Shown: piece by piece, positions 8,501-16,614 of the stretch
Layout: each line of letters begins with the position of its first letter
How positions within the stretch are numbered: the first letter of the stretch is position 1
DNA from: UBA1422 sp041752735
Lineage (GTDB): Bacteria; Bacillota; Clostridia; Peptostreptococcales; Anaerovoracaceae
DNA length: 64,000 nucleotides
Assembly: GCA_041752735.1 (NCBI GenBank)
Contig: JBGSVW010000007.1
Span: forward strand, 35,886 to 99,885
Direction: 5' to 3'
Notes under the pieces: model-generated
What the model saw: the letters and a program-made list of their open reading frames with translations, nothing else
The model's database searches: none
What the model was told of the DNA's origin: nothing
Position numbers and translations under genes: made by a program

Positions 8501-11068
8501 ATGGGTAATATATTGAAAACAACAATGCTTAAGAATTTATGCATTCTTTTGTTTTTTATCATATTGATGCCATTGTTTACGATTCAAGTATCTGCTGAAT
8601 CACAAGATAATCCCCAAAATGTGCTGATGCTTTATAGTGGGAATCAATTTTTACCAGTGAATGCTATTATGAATCAGACAGTCGAGAAAGTTCTAAAAAA
8701 GTCTAACCCATCACAAATATCTATTTATAGCGAGTATCTAGAAATTGATCGTTTCAAATCGGAATCTATTCAGTCAAAAATGAGAGAAATAATAAAAGAA
8801 AAATATTCAAAAGGAAACCTTGACGTAATTATGGTTATGGATGATATTGCATTGGATTTTATTGTTCAATATGGGGATGAATTATTTCCTAAAGTTCCAG
8901 TAGTCCTTTGTAGCATTACTGAAGGTAAAATCAATACGGACAAAATCAAATCAAATATGACAGGCAATTTTAAAATACTGGATATTAAGAGTAATATTGA
9001 ACTCATCCTGAAGGTCCAGCCTGACATTAAGGAGATTGTTGTAATTACAGGAACAAGTGAACAAGATTTAATCTATAAAGCGATGGCTCAAAAAGTTCTA
9101 AACGAATATTCTTTGAAGGTGAAAGTCACCTATCTTGAAAATCTAAGTCTCAATTCAATCTTAGAAAAAGTAGCGAAACTACCGGAACAATCCGCACTGT
9201 TTTTTGTTTCATTCAACCAGGATGGCATTGGCAAAGCTTATATTCCACTGGAAGTAATACCACTTATAAGCAAAGCATCAAAAGCACCATTATATGGAAT
9301 GTATGAAACATTCATTGGCAAGGGAATCTTAGGGGGAAACTTGATTAGCTATGCAGATATCAGTACCAATGCGGCTGAAATTGTGCTAAGGATTCTAAAT
9401 GGTGAGGAAGCGTCAGATATTGATATCGTCGCCAGTAACAATAAAAACTATTTCGATTGGAATGAGATGAAAAGGTGGGGGATTCATCCAAACAACTTAC
9501 CAACCGGCAGTATCATAGTCAATAAAGAATTAAGTTTTTGGGAACAATATAGAATGCAAATCATACTTTCTTTTCTTGTGATTATTTCCGAAATGTTTTT
9601 AATAATACTTTTATTAAAAAATCTAAGAGATAGAAGAATTGCAGAGATTAAACTGGAGAAATCCAATCAAAGCATGGCAAGTATTCTTTTAGGTACTAAT
9701 GTGGGAACATGGGAATGGAGCGTACAAACCGGAGAAACCGTTTTCAACGAAAGATGGGCAGAGATGATTGGGTATACCCTGCATGAACTATCACCAACTA
9801 CTATCGATACATGGATTAAGCATACAAATCCTGAAGACTTACAACAATCAGAAGAGCAACTGAAAAAAATATTTTCCAAAGAACTTGATTATTACGAGTG
9901 TGCATGTCGTATGAAGCATAAGAATGGTAGTTGGATTTGGGTTAGCGATCGTGGAAAAGTGACAAGTTGGACCGATGATGGCAAACCACTAATCATGAGT
10001 GGAACTCATACAGATATGACAAAGCAAAAGAAAGAAGAAGAGGAAATTGAACATTTGGCCTTTTGTGACCAACTAACAGGTCTATATAACCGCAGATTTT
10101 ATGAAGAAGAACTAAGAAGGTTAGACACTGAAAGAAATCTACCCCTTACAATTATAATGGGGGACTTGAATGGGCTGAAATTAATCAATGATTCATTCGG
10201 ACATCGCATTGGTGACGAGCTACTAAAAAAAGTGGCGGAAGTCTTGAGAGAAGGTTGCCGAGCGGATGATATTGTCGCAAGGGTTGGTGGGGATGAGTTT
10301 GTAATCATACTGCCAAAGGCGGATGCTATTGAAACAGATAAGGTTATTTCTCGAATGACGCAACTTTCATTGAACAACAAAGTTGGTTCAATTAATCTTT
10401 CAGTTTCTTTTGGATATGGAATTAAAACCACCAAGAAGCAAAGAATTCAAGACGTATATAAAGAAGCGGAAGATCATATGTACAGGAATAAATTATACGA
10501 AAGCTCTAGTATCAAGAGTAAGATGATTAATTTGATAATGAGTTCATTGTATGAAAAGAATAATGAAGAACAACTACACTCAAAACGTGTTAGTGAAATT
10601 TGCGAAAGCATTGCAAGAAAAATGAATTTGGAACAAGAACTTATTTCCCAAATAAAAATCGCAGGTTTAATGCATGATATTGGTAAAATTGGTATAGATG
10701 AAAAAGTATTAAATAGGAAAGGCAAACTCAATGAAAGTGAATGGAAAGAAATCAAGAGACATCCAGAGGTGGGATATCGTATTTTAAGTTCAGCCAATGA
10801 ATTTTCCGAGATTGCAACGTTTGCCTTAGACCATCATGAAAGATGGGATGGGCAAGGCTATCCAAAGGGCCTAAAAGGAGGAGAAATATCACTTCCTGCA
10901 AGAATAATCGCCATTGCGGATTCTTATGATGCAATGACAAGGGCAAGGACATATAGAGAGGTGCTCTCGGAAGAAGAGGCAATAGAAGAAATAAAGAGAT
11001 GCGCAGGCACTCAGTTTGATCCAACAATTGTTAATATATTTGTGAATTGTCCTAAACAAACACTATAG
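8501..11068 (+). CDS. ABC_sub_bind - PAS - GGDEF - HD-GYP membrane signalling protein
   Basis: 855 residues. Order: signal/anchor helix (about 10-32, ending VSA), an extracytoplasmic region like the ABC_sub_bind periplasmic-binding family (about 40-330, LDVIMVMDD and GGNLISYADIS), a membrane helix (about 352-374), a PAS/PAC domain (about 385-510, WEWSVQTGETVFNERWAEM), a GGDEF domain and an HD-GYP domain. GGDEF is intact at 596-600 with an RxxD inhibitory site (RADD, 587-590). The HD-GYP part keeps MHDIGKIG and HHERWDGQGYP. It may therefore both make and break cyclic di-GMP in response to an external ligand. It has its own promoter and is visibly more AT-rich than its neighbours, which hints at acquisition. 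Its stop codon abuts that of deoC on the other strand. Confidence 0.9.
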   Translation: MGNILKTTMLKNLCILLFFIILMPLFTIQVSAESQDNPQNVLMLYSGNQFLPVNAIMNQTVEKVLKKSNPSQISIYSEYLEIDRFKSESIQSKMREIIKEKYSKGNLDVIMVMDDIALDFIVQYGDELFPKVPVVLCSITEGKINTDKIKSNMTGNFKILDIKSNIELILKVQPDIKEIVVITGTSEQDLIYKAMAQKVLNEYSLKVKVTYLENLSLNSILEKVAKLPEQSALFFVSFNQDGIGKAYIPLEVIPLISKASKAPLYGMYETFIGKGILGGNLISYADISTNAAEIVLRILNGEEASDIDIVASNNKNYFDWNEMKRWGIHPNNLPTGSIIVNKELSFWEQYRMQIILSFLVIISEMFLIILLLKNLRDRRIAEIKLEKSNQSMASILLGTNVGTWEWSVQTGETVFNERWAEMIGYTLHELSPTTIDTWIKHTNPEDLQQSEEQLKKIFSKELDYYECACRMKHKNGSWIWVSDRGKVTSWTDDGKPLIMSGTHTDMTKQKKEEEEIEHLAFCDQLTGLYNRRFYEEELRRLDTERNLPLTIIMGDLNGLKLINDSFGHRIGDELLKKVAEVLREGCRADDIVARVGGDEFVIILPKADAIETDKVISRMTQLSLNNKVGSINLSVSFGYGIKTTKKQRIQDVYKEAEDHMYRNKLYESSSIKSKMINLIMSSLYEKNNEEQLHSKRVSEICESIARKMNLEQELISQIKIAGLMHDIGKIGIDEKVLNRKGKLNESEWKEIKRHPEVGYRILSSANEFSEIATFALDHHERWDGQGYPKGLKGGEISLPARIIAIADSYDAMTRARTYREVLSEEEAIEEIKRCAGTQFDPTIVNIFVNCPKQTL

Positions 11069-11731
11069 AATGGAAACATCTGTGGCTTGTACAATGGCAA
11101 TAGATGCACTGGTGCCCAAACGATCTGCACCGGCAGCTATCATTTCTTTGGCCTTTTCGATATCACGGATTCCACCTGAAGCTTTTACCTGAGCCTTTTC
11201 GCCAACTGTGGCGCGCATCAGGGCAACATCCTCTACAGTGGCTCCGCCAGTGCTGAATCCAGTGGAGGTCTTGACAAAGTCTGCACCGGCTTGAACCGCC
11301 AATTCGCAGGCTTTCACAATTTCTTCTTTGGTCAAGAGACAGGTTTCCAAAATGACTTTTACTTTAGCGTCATAGTCTGCGGCTACCGAAACCACCGCAG
11401 CAATATCATTGGAAACATAGTCATATCGTCCTTCTTTGAGCGCACCTACATGGATGACCATGTCGATTTCGGTTGCTCCGTGAAGGCATGCCTGATCTGC
11501 CTCAAATGCTTTGGCATTCAATTCCATCGCACCAAGTGGGAATCCCACTACAGCACAAACTTTGGTTTGGGAGCCGGATAATTCCATGGCGGCCAACTCT
11601 ACGTAACTGGAGTTGATGCATACGGAATAAAAATGATATTCCCGCGCCTCCCCACAGAGTCGCTTGATATCCGCTTCAGTTGCTTCCGGTTTCAGCAGAG
11701 TATGGTCAATATATAAATTCATTGCTTTCAT
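11063..11731 (-). CDS. deoC: Deoxyribose-phosphate aldolase
   Basis: 222 residues. Class I aldolase that splits 2-deoxyribose-5-phosphate into glyceraldehyde-3-phosphate and acetaldehyde in nucleoside catabolism. The Schiff-base lysine is K154 in DFVKTSTGF, with the relay residues D90 (EIDMVI) and K183 (QVKASGGI). It lies 66 bases downstream of ychF on the minus strand. The ATG at 11731 has no good ribosome binding site directly before it; the only strong one (AAAGGAGG, about 11772-11779) is some 40 bases upstream and faces a tiny GTG reading frame (see findings). An alternative ATG lies three codons further in. The 3' end overlaps the convergent signalling gene by six bases. Confidence 0.95.
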   Translation of the reverse strand: MKAMNLYIDHTLLKPEATEADIKRLCGEAREYHFYSVCINSSYVELAAMELSGSQTKVCAVVGFPLGAMELNAKAFEADQACLHGATEIDMVIHVGALKEGRYDYVSNDIAAVVSVAADYDAKVKVILETCLLTKEEIVKACELAVQAGADFVKTSTGFSTGGATVEDVALMRATVGEKAQVKASGGIRDIEKAKEMIAAGADRLGTSASIAIVQATDVSIL

Positions 11732-11797
11732 TTTTATTTTGCAACAGTTGGAATATTTTCCACCTGCCGCATCCTCCTTTCGAAAGGGATTCGACCT

Positions 11798-12898
11798 TTA
11801 CACGTTGAATAGGAAGTTTATGACGTCTCCGTCTTTTACTTCGTATTCTTTTCCTTCCAACTTCAACAATCCTTTTTCTTTGGCGGTTGCCAGATTCCCG
11901 CCACATTCCACCAGTGTATCAAAACGGATGGTTTCTGCTCGGATAAATCCACGTTCGATATCGGAGTGGATTTTGCCTGCAGCGCCGGGGGCTTTGGTGC
12001 CTCGTCGTATTGTCCAGGCTCGAACTTCATCCTCGCCTGCTGTGAGGAATGAAATCAAATCCAGCAAATGGTAGGAAGCACGAACCAGCTTGTCCAACCC
12101 AGAGGTGGTGATGCCCATTTCCTCCAAAAACATTGCTTTTTCTTCATCTTCCAGTTGGGAAAGCTCCGCTTCCAACTTCGCACAAATGACCACAACATCG
12201 GAGCCTTCTTCTGCGGCATACTTCCGAACCGCAGCTACATAGTCACTGCCTTCTCCTTCATCACCGGCATGGTCTTCGGACACATTTGCAACATAGATGA
12301 CCGGTTTGAAAGAAAGCATTTCAAGAGTTTTTATAAAGTTCAGTTCTTCGTCGTTGAGATCCTCCATGGTGCGAAGGGGTTTCCCTTCTTCCAGCCAAGC
12401 GATAATCTTGTTAAGCAAATCAATTTCACGTTGAATGTCTTTATCTCCCTTTAGCGCTTTGACGTTCCGGTCACGTCTTCGTTCCAGAATATCCATGTCG
12501 GAAATAATCAACTCCAGATTAACGGTTTCAATGTCCGATAAGGGATCAATCTTGTTGTCCACATGGAAAACGTTATCGTCATCGAAACAACGGACTACAT
12601 GAACTATCGCTGCGACCTGACGGATGTCAGCCAGAAACTTATTTCCCAAACCTTCCCCTTTGGATGCACCGCGAACAAGTCCTGCTATGTCGCAAAATTC
12701 GATGGCGGCATAGGTGGTTTTCTTTGAGTGATACATTTCGTGGAGAATCTTCAGCCTAGGGTCGGGAACAGTGACCACACCAACATTGGCCACCTTGGTG
12801 CTGAATGCATAGTTGGTTGCTTCAGCTGCGGACTTGGTGATGGCGTTAAACATGGTGCTTTTGCCCACATTGGGCAGACCTACAATACCTAATTTCAT
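11798..12898 (-). CDS. ychF: Redox-regulated ATPase YchF (Obg/OLA1 family)
   Basis: 366 residues, the usual length. Obg-related P-loop protein that prefers ATP to GTP and associates with ribosomes. The G1 motif is GLPNVGKST near residues 7-15, followed by DIAGLVRGASKGEGLG (G3), a coiled-coil insertion rich in R/K/D (around 135-165) and the C-terminal TGS-like domain (RRGTKAPGAAGKIHSDIERGFIRAE). Its start overlaps the lgt stop by four bases on the minus strand, so the two are coupled. Confidence 0.96.
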   Translation of the reverse strand: MKLGIVGLPNVGKSTMFNAITKSAAEATNYAFSTKVANVGVVTVPDPRLKILHEMYHSKKTTYAAIEFCDIAGLVRGASKGEGLGNKFLADIRQVAAIVHVVRCFDDDNVFHVDNKIDPLSDIETVNLELIISDMDILERRRDRNVKALKGDKDIQREIDLLNKIIAWLEEGKPLRTMEDLNDEELNFIKTLEMLSFKPVIYVANVSEDHAGDEGEGSDYVAAVRKYAAEEGSDVVVICAKLEAELSQLEDEEKAMFLEEMGITTSGLDKLVRASYHLLDLISFLTAGEDEVRAWTIRRGTKAPGAAGKIHSDIERGFIRAETIRFDTLVECGGNLATAKEKGLLKLEGKEYEVKDGDVINFLFNV

Positions 12899-13674
12899 GA
12901 ATGTTCTCCTTTTTTCACTTGCTGTTCGGCGGTTGGCCGAAGCTGCAGGGATTTTTTGCGAAAGTAAAAATATAATAATGCACAGACGACGATGACAGTA
13001 AGACTCAACAATTGAGCTTGCTTAAAGGGCCCAAACATCAGACTGTCAGTCCTGAGTGCCTCAACAGCGAATCGTTCCACCGAATACAGGATGCCGTAAA
13101 GGCATGCAATTTGACCTGCGAACCGTGGTCGTTTGTCGAACCAGATAAGGAATAAAAATAATAAGAAGCACCAGACGGATTCATAAAGAAAAGTAGGATG
13201 GACTTTCACCCCATCTACCATAATCCCCCAGGGCAAATCAGTGGGTCCTCCATGGGCTTCGGCATTGAAATAGTTCCCCCAACGGCCAATGGCCTGAGCC
13301 AGAGCAATGCCGGGGACGACAGCGTCTACCATATCTACAAAACTGATGTGTTTGTAGCGAGTCATGAACCATGCAGCCAAGAGGCCTCCCAACAAGCCGC
13401 CATGTATAGCTAGGCCGCCACCTCGTACATTTAGTATTTGTGCAGGATCAATGGAAAAATAATCCCAGTTAAAGACTACATAATACAGTCTGGCGCATAT
13501 CACGCCCACCGGAATACTAATAATTAAAATATCCAATACCGTATCCCCTGAAATCCCACGTTTGGGTCCACGAATATAGAACACCAAGGTGCCCAGGGCG
13601 ATGCCGGTTGCAACCAGAATTCCGTACCATCGGATATCTAAATCAAATAATGTAAAAGCCACAGGATTGGGCAT
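12895..13674 (-). CDS. lgt: Prolipoprotein diacylglyceryl transferase
   Basis: 259 residues. Membrane enzyme that moves a diacylglyceryl group from phosphatidylglycerol to the lipobox cysteine of prolipoproteins. About seven hydrophobic segments are visible. The family signature GRWGNYFNAEAHGG lies mid-protein and DIRWYGI near the N-terminus. The frame is open from a GTG at 13683, but that GTG overlaps the ribosome binding site AAAGGAG, which is spaced eight bases from the ATG at 13674; the ATG is preferred. It is the first gene of the leftward lgt-ychF-deoC unit and is divergent from sfsA. Confidence 0.95.
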   Translation of the reverse strand: MPNPVAFTLFDLDIRWYGILVATGIALGTLVFYIRGPKRGISGDTVLDILIISIPVGVICARLYYVVFNWDYFSIDPAQILNVRGGGLAIHGGLLGGLLAAWFMTRYKHISFVDMVDAVVPGIALAQAIGRWGNYFNAEAHGGPTDLPWGIMVDGVKVHPTFLYESVWCFLLFLFLIWFDKRPRFAGQIACLYGILYSVERFAVEALRTDSLMFGPFKQAQLLSLTVIVVCALLYFYFRKKSLQLRPTAEQQVKKGEHS

Positions 13675-13760
13675 AGGTTTCACTCCTTTACTGATGCAGA
13701 ATCAAATCTGCCTCACCGAGTATTATACCTTGCAAGCCAGTACTTCTCAACATTCTTTCA

Positions 13761-13788
13761 TTGTTTTTCCCAAAAACTTTGATACAAT
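13761..13788 (+). promoter_or_regulatory. Promoter of sfsA, predicted to give a leaderless mRNA
   Basis: TTGTTT (13761-13766), a 16-base spacer and TACAAT (13783-13788). The expected transcription start, six to seven bases downstream, falls on or next to the sfsA ATG at 13795. Confidence 0.6.
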
Positions 13789-13794
13789 GGATTT

Positions 13795-14517
13795 ATGAAA
13801 TATGATTCAATGATAAAAGGAATCTTCGTGGAAAGGCCCAACCGATTTATCGCCAGGGTTCTCATCCATGGAGAAGAAGCACTAGCACATGTAAAAAATA
13901 CCGGACGCTGTAAAGAACTACTGGTCCCAGGAGCAACAATTTACCTTGAGGACCACATTCACAGAATGGGGACTAGAAAACTCCGATATTCTTTGATTGC
14001 GGTAGAAAAAGGCAACCTGCTGGTCAATATGGATTCCCAGGCGCCTAACGTCATTGTAGCGGAAGCCCTTACCCTTGGCGCCCTGATTTTGCCGGGTATG
14101 ACACCACCGATTCGATTCAGGAGGGAACAGAGCTATGGAACATCAAGACTGGATTTTTCCTTGGAAGACAGCCTTGGCAGAATTGGTTTCCTTGAGGTGA
14201 AAGGTGTGACCCTAGAAGAAGATCTACATTGCAGATTTCCGGATGCACCGACCCTAAGGGGGCGTAAGCATTTAGAAGAGCTGGAAAAGGCCGTGGGTGA
14301 AGGGTTTTTAGGGTTTGTTGTATTTATTCTGCAAATGAAAGGCGTCATATCATTTCGACCCAATGATGAAATGGACCCGGCTTTTGGAAAGGCGCTTCGA
14401 AGTGCTGCGAGCACAGGTGTTGTGGTGCTTGCCTATGATTGTGAAGTGACGGAGTCCACGTTAGGGGTGTATGGACCTGTAACCGTTGAATTAACTGATA
14501 ATTTGTATAGCAAATAG
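13795..14517 (+). CDS. sfsA: SfsA family protein (sugar fermentation stimulation protein homologue)
   Basis: 240 residues, typical for the family. It begins with an OB-like region (FVERPNRFIARVLIHGEE, HVKNTGRCKELL) and continues into a nuclease-like core with DFSLED, EVKGVTL and the SfsA hallmark RFPDAPTLRGRKHLEEL. In E. coli the gene affects maltose metabolism and the protein binds DNA; the biochemical role is not settled. No ribosome binding site precedes ATG 13795; an ATG at 13810 (M6) also lacks one. The gene stands alone between a divergent promoter region and a terminator. Confidence 0.9.
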   Translation: MKYDSMIKGIFVERPNRFIARVLIHGEEALAHVKNTGRCKELLVPGATIYLEDHIHRMGTRKLRYSLIAVEKGNLLVNMDSQAPNVIVAEALTLGALILPGMTPPIRFRREQSYGTSRLDFSLEDSLGRIGFLEVKGVTLEEDLHCRFPDAPTLRGRKHLEELEKAVGEGFLGFVVFILQMKGVISFRPNDEMDPAFGKALRSAASTGVVVLAYDCEVTESTLGVYGPVTVELTDNLYSK

Positions 14518-14602
14518 ACCGACATCTTGTGAGAGTTTTCAGACAAACCACTATATATGGGGCATAATATTGGTTTCCCTGAAAAAACAAAATACAATTC
14601 CC

Positions 14603-14632
14603 AAAAAAGTGGGCGCTTATGCCCATTTTTTT
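14603..14632 (+). terminator. Intrinsic terminator after sfsA
   Basis: A-rich arm plus TGGGC (14610-14614), a 6-base loop and GCCCA (14621-14625), followed by seven T. The flanking A and T runs extend the stem, so it could act in both directions. Confidence 0.85.
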
Positions 14633-14650
14633 ATTGCTAATGGTTGTAAA

Positions 14651-14680
14651 GTGGAGGGAAGTGGAGTAAAGTGGTATTCA
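14651..14680 (+). promoter_or_regulatory. Candidate MraZ operator: three GTGG repeats with 10-base period
   Basis: GTGGAGGGAA, GTGGAGTAAA and GTGGTATTCA start at 14651, 14661 and 14671; a degenerate TGGT at 14641 continues the phase. MraZ proteins bind closely spaced direct repeats of this kind in front of their own operon, in register with the helical turn. A TAGGAT at 14684-14689 could be the -10 element, so the repeats would overlap the -35 region. Confidence 0.65.
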
Positions 14681-14731
14681 AATAGGATGTAGAAGTGTCC
14701 CATTTGGGGCAGAGTGGTGTAGGAGTACTTC

Positions 14732-15139
14732 ATGTTTTCAGGAGAATACTACAATTCCATAGATTCGAAGTACAGATTGATTGTACCAGCCAAGTTCAGA
14801 GATGAACTGGGCCGTAAGTGCTATATCACCAAAAGCAATGATAATTGCCTCTATCTATTCACTCTTGAAGAGTGGGAGCGGCATGCCAGAGAATTAATGG
14901 CATTACCAACCGGATCCGCTGAAGCCAGAATCAGAATCAGAAAATTTACTGCCAACGCCGTAGAAGTCGAGGTCGATTCCCAATACAGGATCACCATTCC
15001 ACAGAAATTAAGGGAACTGGTGTCAATCCAAAAGGAAGTGGTCACTGTGGGATTCATCAACAAAATCGAAATCTGGAGCAGGGAAGAGTACGAACGAATC
15101 ATGCAACTTCCTGACAATGGCGAATATGAATACGTTTAA
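14732..15139 (+). CDS. mraZ: Transcriptional regulator MraZ
   Basis: 135 residues, two SpoVT-AbrB-like repeats. The family pattern D-S-K-x-R-x-x-x-P is seen in DSKYRLIVPAKFR (first half) and DSQYRITIPQKLRELV (second half). MraZ forms a ring-shaped oligomer and represses or tunes the dcw operon through direct repeats upstream. Just such repeats lie at 14651-14680. TAGGAG precedes ATG 14732 at a workable distance. The end overlaps the rsmH frame by about 20 bases. Confidence 0.96.
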   Translation: MFSGEYYNSIDSKYRLIVPAKFRDELGRKCYITKSNDNCLYLFTLEEWERHARELMALPTGSAEARIRIRKFTANAVEVEVDSQYRITIPQKLRELVSIQKEVVTVGFINKIEIWSREEYERIMQLPDNGEYEYV

Positions 15140-16073
15140 GCATACTTCGGTGCTGCTGGCAGAATCACTGGAAGGCCTGAAGATTAAGTCTGATGGCATC
15201 TATGTGGATGGAACACTTGGCGGTGGCGGGCATGCCGAAGAAATATGCAAACGACTAAATGAAAAGGGAACGTTAATCGGCATAGACAGGGACCAAGATG
15301 CCCTGGATGCGGCGCAAGAAAGACTGAAACCATATCCGTGCAAAAAAATATTCATACAGAGCAATTATGCGGAGATTGGTGAAATATTAAAAGAGTTACA
15401 GTTGACCGGCATCGATGGCGCATTACTGGACCTAGGGGTTTCGTCCTTTCAGCTTGATAACCCAAGTCGTGGGTTTTCCTACATGCAAGAAGCGCCGCTG
15501 GATATGCGGATGAATAGGGAAGATGGGTTTACCGCCTACGAGGTGGTCAACACATACAGCCAAAAAGAATTAACCAGAATCATCACCCGATACGGTGAAG
15601 AGCGGTGGGCGGCTCGAATCGCAGCATTCATTGAAAAGGAACGAAAGAAAGGCCCCATTGAAAACACTTTCCAACTGGTGGAGATCATCAAGGCAGCCAT
15701 TCCGGCCGCCGCCAGAAGGGAAGGACCACACCCGGCAAAAAGAACTTTTCAAGCTATCAGAATCGAAGTTAATGATGAATTGGGACAATTAGAGAAAGCC
15801 GTTGCAGCATTCTGCGATGCGCTTAATGAGGGGGGGAGATTTTGTGTCATCACATTTCATTCCCTGGAAGACCGAATCGTCAAAGAAATATTCCAGCAAC
15901 GTCTGGATCCTTGCACCTGTCCCAAAGATTTTCCCCAGTGCGTCTGTGGCAAAGAACCGGACATCGTAAAAATAACTAGAAAACCTACCACTCCGGGAGA
16001 AACCGAGTTGGAAGAGAACCCCCGATCTAGAAGCGCTAAACTGCGCGTGATTGAGAAAAGGCGGAGAGCATAA
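15117..16073 (+). CDS. rsmH: 16S rRNA (cytosine-1402-N4)-methyltransferase RsmH
   Basis: 318 residues. SAM-dependent enzyme that methylates C1402 of 16S rRNA in the P site. It shows HTSVLLAESLEGL at the start, the SAM loop DGTLGGGGHAEEI, the LDLGVSSFQLDNPSRGFSY motif and the C-terminal FHSLEDRIVKEIF. There are two possible starts, ATG 15117 and ATG 15126 (MNTFKHTSV); neither has a clear ribosome binding site, and both lie inside the 3' end of mraZ, which suggests coupling. Position after mraZ is the standard dcw order. Confidence 0.96.
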   Translation: MANMNTFKHTSVLLAESLEGLKIKSDGIYVDGTLGGGGHAEEICKRLNEKGTLIGIDRDQDALDAAQERLKPYPCKKIFIQSNYAEIGEILKELQLTGIDGALLDLGVSSFQLDNPSRGFSYMQEAPLDMRMNREDGFTAYEVVNTYSQKELTRIITRYGEERWAARIAAFIEKERKKGPIENTFQLVEIIKAAIPAAARREGPHPAKRTFQAIRIEVNDELGQLEKAVAAFCDALNEGGRFCVITFHSLEDRIVKEIFQQRLDPCTCPKDFPQCVCGKEPDIVKITRKPTTPGETELEENPRSRSAKLRVIEKRRRA

Positions 16074-16501
16074 TGATTACAGCAGAACAATGGTACGAAT
16101 ATCAGGGAAATTATTCGAAATACGGGTTTGACATGAAACCCCGTGTTGCTGTACCCAAAAAGACCGTCGTCAGGACAACCGTCATTGATCGCCGTAAACT
16201 GATCTTTTTCATTCTTGTCGTAGGATTTGTCTTTATTGCGGCAATTGTAGCCTCAGCTTATGCAGCATCAATTGCATACTCCAATAACGAATTAAAGACC
16301 GAAATCAATATGTTGCAAGGCGAAGTGGATGCATTGTCCATTGATATTGAAAGTGCCAGCAATGTGCAAACCATCGAAAAGCGAGCAATAGAGGAACTGG
16401 GAATGGTTTATCCAAGAGATGACCAATATGTTCAAATCGCTGGACAGGAAGCACCGGGCAGCGACTTTGCATTATTGCTGAAAGCGGCAGCATTTAACTG
16501 A
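16073..16501 (+). CDS. ftsL: FtsL-like cell division protein
   Basis: 142 residues. A short basic cytoplasmic segment, one membrane helix (about 43-67, LIFFILVVGFVFIAAIVASAY) and an extracytoplasmic leucine/isoleucine-heptad coiled coil (about 70-115), ending ELGMVYPRDDQYV, which resembles the end of FtsL proteins. FtsL pairs with FtsB/DivIC and FtsQ/DivIB in the divisome. Identity rests on topology and on the position between rsmH and the PBP gene, since FtsL sequences diverge strongly. It starts on the last base of the rsmH stop. Confidence 0.82.
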   Translation: MITAEQWYEYQGNYSKYGFDMKPRVAVPKKTVVRTTVIDRRKLIFFILVVGFVFIAAIVASAYAASIAYSNNELKTEINMLQGEVDALSIDIESASNVQTIEKRAIEELGMVYPRDDQYVQIAGQEAPGSDFALLLKAAAFN

Positions 16502-16518
16502 GAGTTGTGATTGCAACA

Positions 16519-16546
16519 TTGAGTACAACCGTATAAAATATATAAT
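16519..16546 (+). promoter_or_regulatory. Internal promoter in front of spoVD
   Basis: TTGAGT (16519-16524), a 16-base spacer and a perfect TATAAT (16541-16546). The expected start at about 16552 coincides with the left arm of the following hairpin. Confidence 0.6.
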
Positions 16547-16551
16547 ATTGA

Positions 16552-16597
16552 AGTCAGACAACTGAATGATCAATTTCATAAGTGTCTGACTTTTTTT
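16552..16597 (+). terminator. Hairpin plus T-run between ftsL and spoVD
   Basis: AGTCAGACA (16552-16560) pairs perfectly with TGTCTGACT (16583-16591), followed by a run of T to 16597. It can end transcripts coming from ftsL, but it would also sit at the extreme 5' end of RNA from the internal promoter, where it could act as an attenuator or a stabilising stem. Confidence 0.75.
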
Positions 16598-16614
16598 CAG
16601 AGAGGAATGCAATC

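Noticed and set aside
11706..11906. 66-codon minus-strand frame between ychF and deoC
   Set aside because: It overlaps the end of ychF out of frame and has an Arg/Lys-rich composition with no family resemblance.
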